From Enterococcus devriesei (GTDB taxonomy: Bacteria; Bacillota; Bacilli; Lactobacillales; Enterococcaceae): a stretch of DNA of 64,000 nucleotides. The notes beneath the pieces are model-generated. The model searched no databases. It saw only the letters and a program-made list of their open reading frames with translations, and was not told the DNA's origin. Location: positions 299,118-363,117 of the forward strand of contig NZ_JXKM01000001.1 in NCBI RefSeq assembly GCF_001885905.1, given 5' to 3'. The translations under genes and the position numbers were made by a program. This document shows positions 37,510 through 45,317 of this stretch, piece by piece. Every line of letters begins with the position of its first letter. The stretch's first letter is position 1.

Positions 37510-38811
37510 TCAATTAAATAAAAATTGTGCTAATAGTTGTTCGACTTCATCTTGTGTAACAGTTACAGAAGAGGGAGTAGTCGTTCGAGTTTCTTCTTGT
37601 ATCAATAATTCTTTGATTGTTGTTGTAAGTTTTGCCAACTCTTCTTGATCTTTTTCTTTTAGCTCTGCTTGCTGAATTCTAGACATTAACTCATTTTTGC
37701 CAAATGTTTGATCCATAATCCAAATTTTCTTTAGTGTAGGAGCAAGATAGTTTGAGAGCCAGCGTAACGCTTTATCATAATTTGGTTTTTCACCCTTCAT
37801 GGTCAATCGCAATTCTTGCATGCTTTCAATGACCATGCGCCAATTTTGGCTGTAATGAGTGCGCAGTCCATTTGAGTCACAATCATATACTTTAATGGCA
37901 GTATCGATTAATTCTTTAACAATCCATTCAATTGTTTCTCCTGTAGAAAGTAAATACTCAACAAAGAGATAGGCTTTTTCGTCAGCTAAACGGATTTCAT
38001 AACGGTTTTTAATGCCATATTTTTGCCGAGCCATTTCAACAGAGATTTCTTCTTTTTTTGCTAGTTCGTAATCTTTTTGGTAAAAGTTTAAATAAAACGG
38101 CGATTGTCTGGAACCAAAATAAAGAGAGAGTCCTTTGTTGAGCCGCTGTCCACTTTTAACAACAATTCCTCCTGTAAAATCAAAATTGCGAAATGTGGTA
38201 TCGACTAATCCTTGTTCAACTTTTTCTTTCAACTCAAATAAATCATAATTGGGATAAAGAAGAGAGAGATGTTCATCCAGAGCCAAATCAATTCGTGTAA
38301 TTTTGGTGTCAATTATTAGACCTTCACCAAAAATATTCGATTGATAAAGCCGCCAAAAGAATGTTGTCCAAGTTTCTTCCTGTTCTTCTAGTACCAATTC
38401 ATATTCTCGACAACCTTGTCCACGCAGTTCAATCATTACACCCATATCTAGGTTTTCTGGATTTGAGAAAACAAAGATGTCACTGAAACAATAGCTTTCT
38501 GTATAATGATTAAAACCATAGTTTTTGTAAATGAATACATCTGGATTCATTTGTAATATCTTCTCAATTACTTGAGAAGGGGAGTGGATTTTGAATCGAA
38601 CACGAAGAAAATCAATTTTTGCTTCCATTGGTAGAATGCCACCATCCAAATGGAATGTTTTACGTATTTTTTCTGTAGATTTTTTTGTAATCGCTCGTTT
38701 GCCAGTTTCAATCATGGAGAGATATGATTTACTCCAATTAAGCTTTTCGGCAAATTGCTGTTGTGTTAATTGTAGTCGCTTTCGTAAAATTTTTATTTCT
38801 TGATTATTCAT
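37510..38811 (-). CDS. MobT/NicK-type relaxase (Tn916 Orf20 family)
   Basis: A 433-residue protein. Residues 1-60 are an XRE helix-turn-helix (LQLTQQQFAEKLNWSKSYLSMIE) and the rest is the Rep_trans replication-initiation fold (LIDTKITRIDLALDEHLSLLY, YEIRLADEKAYLFVEYLL). Family members nick the oriT and also start rolling-circle replication of the excised element. The oriT-like hairpins lie immediately upstream at 38926-39060. ICEBs1 NicK lacks this N-terminal HTH, so it is closer to Tn916 Orf20. Confidence 0.88.
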   Translation of the reverse strand: MNNQEIKILRKRLQLTQQQFAEKLNWSKSYLSMIETGKRAITKKSTEKIRKTFHLDGGILPMEAKIDFLRVRFKIHSPSQVIEKILQMNPDVFIYKNYGFNHYTESYCFSDIFVFSNPENLDMGVMIELRGQGCREYELVLEEQEETWTTFFWRLYQSNIFGEGLIIDTKITRIDLALDEHLSLLYPNYDLFELKEKVEQGLVDTTFRNFDFTGGIVVKSGQRLNKGLSLYFGSRQSPFYLNFYQKDYELAKKEEISVEMARQKYGIKNRYEIRLADEKAYLFVEYLLSTGETIEWIVKELIDTAIKVYDCDSNGLRTHYSQNWRMVIESMQELRLTMKGEKPNYDKALRWLSNYLAPTLKKIWIMDQTFGKNELMSRIQQAELKEKDQEELAKLTTTIKELLIQEETRTTTPSSVTVTQDEVEQLLAQFLFN

Positions 38812-38925
38812 GGGTCACCTGCCTTGTTGTTCACAAAATAAATGAAAATTGTTTACAGCTTTATTCTTAAAGAAAAGCTTTATTAATAAGGGATTTGGAT
38901 AACCAATTTGTCTTTCTTGTAAAAA

Positions 38926-39060
38926 GTTACCCCCATGTTATTTAGCGGGGGTAACAGGTTAGAGCGAGCACTGCTCGCCCTAACCACGCACAGTCATAGG
39001 CAGGAAACCTGCCTATTCCTTTTCGTTCTACCGCCACACACCAAAGTGTGCGGCTTTCAC
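38926..39060. other. Origin of transfer (oriT) candidate
   Basis: The gap between the relaxase and coupling-protein genes is packed with inverted repeats. TTACCCCC (38927-38934) pairs with GGGGGTAA (38947-38954) around a 12-base loop; GGTTAGAGCGAGCA (38957) pairs with TGCTCGCCCTAACC; AGGCAGG-AAA-CCTGCCT follows; CCGCCACAC pairs with GTGTGCGG. Read on the minus strand, the first loop contains GCTAAATAACA, resembling the GCTAACA nick region of ICEBs1/Tn916 as I remember it. Position and structure support oriT. Confidence 0.75.
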
Positions 39061-39185
39061 AAGGAAACCTTGTTCATAAAACGAAGCGGTTAGTATCAGC
39101 TTCTTCCATCCGCTGAGGCAACGAAAAAAGGGCAACAAAAGATAAAGCTTTTCCTTTCCCTTTTTTCATTGATATAGGGAGTATC

Positions 39186-40634
39186 TCACCCTAATTTTTT
39201 CTGTGAAAGTCCAAAAGCTGAATGTGCTTCATTAATTTCCTCAGTAGTCATTTCTTGTAAAAGCTCTTTTATATTTAATGTTTGCATAGTACCTATTTGT
39301 CTAAGTTCTGCTAGGAAATCATATTTTTTCGGAACAAGAGGGGCATAGAATTCACGAGGAACTCCTGAGCCACTATCGCAGTAGCCTCTGCCTTTCATTC
39401 GTTTATTGATGAACGCTTTTCCTTTTTGATCCGATCCAAAAGTCATGTAATAGCCCTGTTCTGATAGCTTTCCCAAGCTAACTCGAAATAGAAGATTATC
39501 ACGTACACCGCCACCAAAGTTATCTGCATCAGGACGTTGGGTTGCTAATATTAGAAAAACACCTGCTTGTCGTGCTTTTAGAACAAGTTCCTTTACATAT
39601 CGCAGAATTTCGTCCTGTTCTTTATAGGTTAAGGTGCCAAAAAATGCTGCCCACTCATCAACAATAATAAAGTAGGGAGGAATACCATAGTATGCAAAGT
39701 TTTTCCCTGTTGTATAGTTAGGGAGAGCCTTCATATAAACATAACGTCGATTCATTTCTTCTACAGCATTTTTTAAGCATTTCGTGATCCATTTTGTTCC
39801 GTAAAATACGTGATTTTTGAATAAATGTAGACTTTCTAAATCTTTTAAATCTGCTTCTTTTGGATCACATACATCAACTGTTCCAACCTGAATAAGCGCA
39901 TGGATTAAGGTGAGCAGAAAGTAGGACTTGCCACCCCCTGTGCCTCCAGTTACTAACATGTGAGGCACTTCGGCATAGTCCCATACAACGCCATCCATGA
40001 GTTTGACTTGTCCATTTGTTACGATACAATCTTCAATTCCAATCCGCTTACTGATCACATCAATCATTAATAAATAGGTGGTGAAGCCCATTTCCTTTTG
40101 TTCCTCAATGAAGTCAGCAATGTACATTTCTTCAAAAGTCTTTGCAATTTTTTGAAAGCGATCATGCCATTTCATGCCATCTGTGGGAACCGTTAAATAA
40201 AGAATTTCCTTGGTATTACGGTAATAAACTTTTGGGAAAACCATTTTTTCAGTAGCCTGTTCTTTTGATTTCCGTTCCTTCTTCTCATACAATCCATTGC
40301 TTTTCAAGAGGCGAGCTAACATTTGTCGTTGGTAGACTCGATAGAAGAAACCACCCTTTAAAAAAGAAACTCTGCGAATCATGACCAAAACTAACAACGG
40401 CAAGAAGAGTATTAAAAAAAGCCCTCCAATGGGAACTAAGAGGGCAATCCAATCAATTATTTGTCTTTGTTGCATCATCTGTATTAGCGGATAGATAAAA
40501 AGGTAGCTATAGTAACCAGCAGATAATAGAAAAGGAAACCAAGCTAGTAGAAGGTAGGTACGATAAACAGATAGATGTAGAGGACGAATTCTACGTCCAC
40601 GATAATGAAAGAATGTGTTCATAGTTGCCTCCAT
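39186..40634 (-). CDS. FtsK-like conjugative coupling protein (TcpA/ConQ, Tn916 Orf21)
   Basis: A 482-residue DNA-pumping ATPase with two N-terminal membrane helices (~25-85). Walker A is VTGGTGGGKSYFLL near residue 230 and Walker B is YFIIVDEWAAFFG near 325. It brings the relaxase-DNA complex to the channel. It lies on the far side of oriT from the relaxase, as in Tn916 and ICEBs1. Confidence 0.92.
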   Translation of the reverse strand: MEATMNTFFHYRGRRIRPLHLSVYRTYLLLAWFPFLLSAGYYSYLFIYPLIQMMQQRQIIDWIALLVPIGGLFLILFLPLLVLVMIRRVSFLKGGFFYRVYQRQMLARLLKSNGLYEKKERKSKEQATEKMVFPKVYYRNTKEILYLTVPTDGMKWHDRFQKIAKTFEEMYIADFIEEQKEMGFTTYLLMIDVISKRIGIEDCIVTNGQVKLMDGVVWDYAEVPHMLVTGGTGGGKSYFLLTLIHALIQVGTVDVCDPKEADLKDLESLHLFKNHVFYGTKWITKCLKNAVEEMNRRYVYMKALPNYTTGKNFAYYGIPPYFIIVDEWAAFFGTLTYKEQDEILRYVKELVLKARQAGVFLILATQRPDADNFGGGVRDNLLFRVSLGKLSEQGYYMTFGSDQKGKAFINKRMKGRGYCDSGSGVPREFYAPLVPKKYDFLAELRQIGTMQTLNIKELLQEMTTEEINEAHSAFGLSQKKLG

Positions 40635-40638
40635 TCAA

Positions 40639-41040
40639 TTAGTTTTTCAGATTTTGGTCCCCTTTAGCTTGCTTTACATTAACTGATTCTACTTTTTTTA
40701 GGGATTCTGCTCGGATTTTGAAGGCTTGCTCTGACTGAATCGAATCGTTATAACCAGTATAAGAAGAAAGCCAAGCAAGTGCAGTGACTTCTCCTGTAAG
40801 CTCTACTTCATCATCATAAGAGAACGCTGTAGTATCAACAGTTTCTGGAACAGTAATATCAATTTGGTCATTTTTAGCTTCGGAATAGACAGTAATGCGT
40901 TGTTCACGAACAAAATCTGTTCGGTTACCTTCTGTATCTGTTTCATAAATTTTTTGGCTATTCAAATAGAATAATTTTCCAAATGTTCTACGTGTATCAA
41001 AATCTTTCACAATGTTATCTTCAAATTTTAAACTCATCAT
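40639..41040 (-). CDS. YdcP/DUF961-family protein (Tn916 Orf22-like)
   Basis: A 133-residue small soluble protein beginning MMSLKFEDNIVKDFDTRRTFG. Related ICEBs1 HelP is a single-stranded DNA-binding helicase processivity factor for element replication, and Tn916 Orf22/Orf23 act alike. Position, length and pairing with the next gene support the call. AAAAGGAGAAAAATG marks the start. Confidence 0.75.
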   Translation of the reverse strand: MMSLKFEDNIVKDFDTRRTFGKLFYLNSQKIYETDTEGNRTDFVREQRITVYSEAKNDQIDITVPETVDTTAFSYDDEVELTGEVTALAWLSSYTGYNDSIQSEQAFKIRAESLKKVESVNVKQAKGDQNLKN

Positions 41041-41052
41041 TTTTCTCCTTTT

Positions 41053-41373
41053 CTAGTTCAGTGTCAGCAGTTGTTTAGCGAAAATTCGTAATTCAAGTGA
41101 TCGACTAACTGTTCCAATATTATTTCGTTTGGCACTAGGAACAAGTGTAACTTCACGCAGCTCGACTTCTTTACGACCTTCAAAACGTAGGGAGTTTCGT
41201 AAATTTGGAACGATGATTTCAAAGTCAGGATGAAGAGCAGAGGAGGCTGTAAAAATGCGACAAGGGATTCTTTTTCCCTCTACATAAATTTCTCGTTCTT
41301 CTTTAACGGTTGCTTTGATTTTATTTCCTAATTGATTGTCCTTTAAGACAATGCTTGTGACACGATTGGACAT
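41053..41373 (-). CDS. YdcP/DUF961-family protein (Tn916 Orf23-like)
   Basis: A 106-residue protein, the second of the pair, with the central FEIIVPNLRNSLRFEGRKEV segment typical of the family. Probably a helicase processivity factor during element replication. It is the first gene of the conjugation operon, so its upstream region should hold the transfer promoter. Confidence 0.75.
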   Translation of the reverse strand: MSNRVTSIVLKDNQLGNKIKATVKEEREIYVEGKRIPCRIFTASSALHPDFEIIVPNLRNSLRFEGRKEVELREVTLVPSAKRNNIGTVSRSLELRIFAKQLLTLN

Positions 41374-41432
41374 CTTTTTTCCTTCTTTCTTTTTTATAAT
41401 AAAAAAGAGACATAGAACTGCCTCCGTTTTTT

Positions 41433-44126
41433 CTAATTATCGTTGTGATGCTTTTTCTTTTTGTTGTAAAGGTAATAGCCAGCAACTCCAGCTAACAATA
41501 AGCTCCCTAAAATAATTCCTGCAAAAGAAACAACTTCACCCGTTTGTGGTAAGCTTCCTGTTACAGAAGTTTCTTTTTTACTTGGAATCATTTTATTTGT
41601 CATGTTACATTTGATAACCTCACCGTCTTCTTGAATTTCAAACTTAATCGGCGTTTCGTCTATTTGATAGCCAGTAGGGGCTTTATATTCTTGGAAATAG
41701 TAAACTCCTCGTGGTAAGTTTTCAAAACTAAAACGACCTTGATGATCCGTCTTTCCTTCAATGATGATTTTTTTATCTTTATCAAGAATACGAACGCCTG
41801 TATCTGGCAGCTCTATTCCGTTGGACACGTCCGTTTTGGTTAGTTCAGCAATCCCTTTGACTAAATGATTTTTAATCTCCAGCAGTAGAAGTGGTTCTTG
41901 ATTGGTTTGTGGTTCCTCAGTTGGTGTAGTTTCATTTGTTAATTGCTTGTTTGGATTTTCTTCTTGTTTCTCTTCATTAAGGATTTCACCAAGTAAAGTT
42001 CCTTTACTGTCATAGGCTTGAATTCCTTTTAGAGTAGAGATAATTTGATAGGTCTCAGGAGATAGGACATACTGTTCAGAAGCTGGTTGTTTTTCTTTCA
42101 AATAGAATGTTCCCACAGGGATATTGGTAAAGGTAGCAAGAGATTGTTCATCAACAGTGACTGTTTGAATCACTTCTTTCTCCTCATTTTCTAAAGTCAA
42201 AATAGTGCCTTTTCCATTCCCTGTAAAAGCAAAATCATAGCCATTTTTTTCTTTTAAAGTGGCTTCTTCATTTACTTTTTTTAGTGAAAATTGATTGAAG
42301 TGAAGCTTATTTAGAAGTGGTACAGATTCATCCTCTGAGTTTTCTTTCGCAGCATAAATGTCGATTACTTTTTCGGATTCGTGGTCAGCAGCTGTAAACT
42401 CAAATTCATGATGGCTAGTGTCAATATCATGATTTTCACCAGCATCTAATTCTTTAACATAATAGTTTCCTTCCATTAATTGTTGCCTAGGGAACGTAAG
42501 TCCACCATCTTTTACTGTGCCAAAACCTAGTAGAGAATCAGCAGGCAGCACTGTTTTATCTGTCATTGTAAATTCTTGATTAGTAAACAGACCGAATAAT
42601 TTGTCGTTGGCTTTGATCTCTTCTATAATTGGTTTATTTTCTTTCCACTCCTGAATCTGTTCTTCGTTTTTATGGAGAGTGATCTTTAGTTGTTGAAAAT
42701 CGTTTTTTGCTTCAATAGATTGAGATACAAGTTCAACGTTTTGTCCTTCATAGGTGAATTCAAAAGGAAGCGGAGTGGTATTCATCAAATAGCCAGCAGG
42801 CGCAGCTGTTTCAATGGCTTCATATTTTCCGAGATAAAGTTTTGGCATATTCATTAGTTCACCATTGTTATCTGTTTGAACAGTGGCAACTACACTTCCT
42901 TTTTTTGCATGAACATAGTTGCCTACTTTAATATCTTCACGAGCTTTGATGGTGAAAGTTACATCCGCCAGAGGAACATAATCGAAAGTGATTTCATGTA
43001 GCTTTCCATATTTTGAATCTTTGGTTGTAACACTAGAAGCTTTTTGCCCTGTTTTCTTTAGGTGAAGCAATCCTTGTTGGGCTTTATTTCCAAACACCAC
43101 TTCAATTGTTTTATTGGGTTCAATCGTAATTTCTTTAGATTCGCCTTTATTTACAAAGCCATTGTTGGCCGTTACTTCGGTGATTTTTATTTTGGTACCA
43201 GCTTTTAAGTCATTTATTTGAGCTAAACCATTCGTATCAGTGACAATTTCTTTGGATTGTCCGTTAAACTCAAATTTCATTTTTGTATTGGGGACAGGCT
43301 GTCCGGTATCCTCATCTACTTTTTTAAATTTGACATTACCGTTTAAATTGACTTTGATATTTAGCTGAAAGGAGCCGGCATTAGATAATTTGAAAGTAGC
43401 TACTTTTTGTTCATTGGGTTTGTTGAAAACAAAACTTGTACCAACATCATTCGCATTTGCGATATTGTACTGTAATTTTCCTGTTTCTTTCGATGAACTG
43501 GTTGCGGTTAACTTCAATTGGTTTCCGGATTTATTTAGTTGTAGATTAGCGGAATTGCTAGCTAAATTGCCATACTTACTTAAAACACCGTTTGTATCAT
43601 TAAGTGTGATTGTATCGCCAACATTTAATGTGATCGTCTGATTATTGAATGAAGGTTTTGTATTGTGTGCATTCACTTTTTCTAGAATTTCATTTTTCCG
43701 ATTTTGATAGTTGGGAAGGGTGGTAGACAGTAGCTGATCGCCAAACGACTCCCAAATCATATTTTGAGTTATTCCATAGTTTTCACTTGTAGGATTCGTT
43801 TTATAGCCATAATAGGCAATCAGAGACAAGCGGTCTTTTTCAGCAATAGTGAGTTCAGATGGATCAAAACCAGAACCGCCGTTTAAAATGGAACCATGTT
43901 CAATACAAAAGGCAGGCTCACCCTCTGCTTTAATCATGTGAACACCATCATCTGTCCAATGAAGACCAGCAGGGTTCGCTAAATACCAAGTAGAAACGTA
44001 ATCAGCAATTCTTGTGTAGTTGACGGTAGCAGCAAGAGCAGTGATAGGAGTAACAAAAAAACTAGCCATAATGACTATCAATCCCAGATAGTTGGCTAGT
44101 TTGTGCTTTTTATATTTAGTTGTCAT
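41433..44126 (-). CDS. LPXTG surface adhesin with thioester domain
   Basis: An 897-residue wall-anchored protein. A signal peptide (1-~33, ending TPITALAA) is followed by a thioester domain with C74 (AFCIEHGS) and Q121 (GITQNMIWE), the pair that forms an internal thioester able to bond covalently to host targets. Several Cna_B/SpaA-type repeats follow (~265-830, e.g. PVPNTKMKFEFNGQS, LADVTFTIKAREDIKV, LPDTGVRILDKDKKI). The sorting signal is LPQTG (859-863), a hydrophobic helix and KKKKHH tail. AAAGGAGG precedes the ATG. Such adhesins at the leading end of an ICE may promote mating contact or colonisation. Confidence 0.9.
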   Translation of the reverse strand: MTTKYKKHKLANYLGLIVIMASFFVTPITALAATVNYTRIADYVSTWYLANPAGLHWTDDGVHMIKAEGEPAFCIEHGSILNGGSGFDPSELTIAEKDRLSLIAYYGYKTNPTSENYGITQNMIWESFGDQLLSTTLPNYQNRKNEILEKVNAHNTKPSFNNQTITLNVGDTITLNDTNGVLSKYGNLASNSANLQLNKSGNQLKLTATSSSKETGKLQYNIANANDVGTSFVFNKPNEQKVATFKLSNAGSFQLNIKVNLNGNVKFKKVDEDTGQPVPNTKMKFEFNGQSKEIVTDTNGLAQINDLKAGTKIKITEVTANNGFVNKGESKEITIEPNKTIEVVFGNKAQQGLLHLKKTGQKASSVTTKDSKYGKLHEITFDYVPLADVTFTIKAREDIKVGNYVHAKKGSVVATVQTDNNGELMNMPKLYLGKYEAIETAAPAGYLMNTTPLPFEFTYEGQNVELVSQSIEAKNDFQQLKITLHKNEEQIQEWKENKPIIEEIKANDKLFGLFTNQEFTMTDKTVLPADSLLGFGTVKDGGLTFPRQQLMEGNYYVKELDAGENHDIDTSHHEFEFTAADHESEKVIDIYAAKENSEDESVPLLNKLHFNQFSLKKVNEEATLKEKNGYDFAFTGNGKGTILTLENEEKEVIQTVTVDEQSLATFTNIPVGTFYLKEKQPASEQYVLSPETYQIISTLKGIQAYDSKGTLLGEILNEEKQEENPNKQLTNETTPTEEPQTNQEPLLLLEIKNHLVKGIAELTKTDVSNGIELPDTGVRILDKDKKIIIEGKTDHQGRFSFENLPRGVYYFQEYKAPTGYQIDETPIKFEIQEDGEVIKCNMTNKMIPSKKETSVTGSLPQTGEVVSFAGIILGSLLLAGVAGYYLYNKKKKHHNDN

Positions 44127-44301
44127 TGTTTCTTTTCCTCCTTTAAGTTATTTTTGTTTTTTAGTTTAAGAGAGGGACTTCTGATTAGTGGGGACACGGG
44201 TTTTTGTTCAACTCCTTTTTGCCAAAAGTATTATTCAAATGGTATGGAACATGATAGAATTAATTTATTAAGAAAACTTAGATTATTTTAGGAGGGAATT
44301 T

Positions 44302-44880
44302 ATGAGACTAGAAAATTTTGAACCATTATTTATTGCAATGAATCAAGTAGGTGAGAAAAAACAGAGATTTACAATAGAGTATAATGGAGTTAGAGCACAC
44401 GTTCTATTCTTGGCTGACATTGAACCATTTCTTTTGATTTTTGGCATTCAAGGTACAAATGAGTATTTTGAGTTGGAAATGACTCGAGATTTTGAAGTTA
44501 ATTCTTTTTTTGTTAAAGAACTGTATCGGAAATTAATAGAGATATTCAATATTCAGTATGATCCTGATCATAAATTCACACCGAATGACTTCTTGAGTTT
44601 TGTTAATAACAATGTACCTGAGTTTAGAAACACTGAAAGAGTAAAAAGTAGTGATATTCTTCGATATAAAAGAGACATAGAGGAAGCGGACAAAGTACAT
44701 TTCTGTGGTTGGATTTATCATACTACTAAAAGTAATGCTCAGCCTCCTAATCTTGAAAAAACACGAATTTTAATGGGTGAAGCAGCCTATAAGAGATGCT
44801 GTGAAAGAAATATTAGTTCTAAATGGACCGATTTAATAGAAAGAAGAACTGATCCAGATTTGGAAAATTTTTTAGCTTAA
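44302..44880 (+). CDS. DUF6037-like protein
   Basis: A 192-residue soluble protein on the plus strand, opposite to its neighbours. The segment SDILRYKRDIEEADKVHFCGW and the following NLEKTRILMG resemble DUF6037 proteins, which I know mainly from plasmids and mobile elements. AGGAGGGAATTT precedes the ATG. It has its own terminator. Function unknown; placement between an adhesin and the AAA-S8 operon suggests accessory cargo. Confidence 0.6.
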   Translation: MRLENFEPLFIAMNQVGEKKQRFTIEYNGVRAHVLFLADIEPFLLIFGIQGTNEYFELEMTRDFEVNSFFVKELYRKLIEIFNIQYDPDHKFTPNDFLSFVNNNVPEFRNTERVKSSDILRYKRDIEEADKVHFCGWIYHTTKSNAQPPNLEKTRILMGEAAYKRCCERNISSKWTDLIERRTDPDLENFLA

Positions 44881-44928
44881 AATGGATTTCTAAATAGCAA
44901 TTGTAATATTTTAAATTGCTCAGAGTTA

Positions 44929-44974
44929 AAAAGGACTGGAAAATAACTCAGAGAGTTCGTTTTCCAGTCCTTTT
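44929..44974. terminator. Bidirectional terminator between convergent genes
   Basis: AAAAGGACTGGAAAA pairs exactly with TTTTCCAGTCCTTTT around a 16-base loop. T runs occur on both strands, ending both the DUF6037 gene and the Pepco operon. Confidence 0.88.
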
Positions 44975-45044
44975 AGGATGCTTATTAGAGTGATAAAATA
45001 TTGTAAAATTGAATGGATATTCCGTCACATAAAAAATAATAAAA

Positions 45045-45317
45045 TTAGTTTTTCTTTTTAATAGTCACTTTTACCCCTGCGGTTCCAGAAGCACCAACAA
45101 ACAGTTTTGTGATTCCGTTTGTTTCAACAGCAGCTTCTAAGTTTAACTCAATATTATCTAGTTCATATGACCCTAAACTCTCTATAAAGCTTGTAATTTC
45201 ATTAAAATCAATTGCTGTACTTGCAAAACTTGCTCCATTCCCGCTTGAACCACCATATTCTTTCTCTATTTGTGATTCGTCTTTCTTTACAGGCATTAAT
45301 ATTTCAAATTTTTTCAT
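45045..45317 (-). CDS. Pepco-like small protein, partner of the S8 protease
   Basis: A 90-residue protein whose C-terminal half (LDNIELNLEAAVETNGITKL, then a VGASGTAGVKVTIKKK strand) matches the peptidase-coupled (Pepco) domain pattern I know from conflict-system genes. A Gly/Ser linker (GGSSGNGASFAS) precedes it. It overlaps the protease stop by one base, so the two are translationally coupled. Pepco domains are thought to link sensors to peptidase effectors. Confidence 0.65.
   Translation of the reverse strand: MKKFEILMPVKKDESQIEKEYGGSSGNGASFASTAIDFNEITSFIESLGSYELDNIELNLEAAVETNGITKLFVGASGTAGVKVTIKKKN

Noticed and set aside
44103-44291. 62-codon plus-strand frame upstream of the DUF6037 gene
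   Set aside because: Overlaps the adhesin start on the other strand, has low-complexity Phe-rich content and no binding site.
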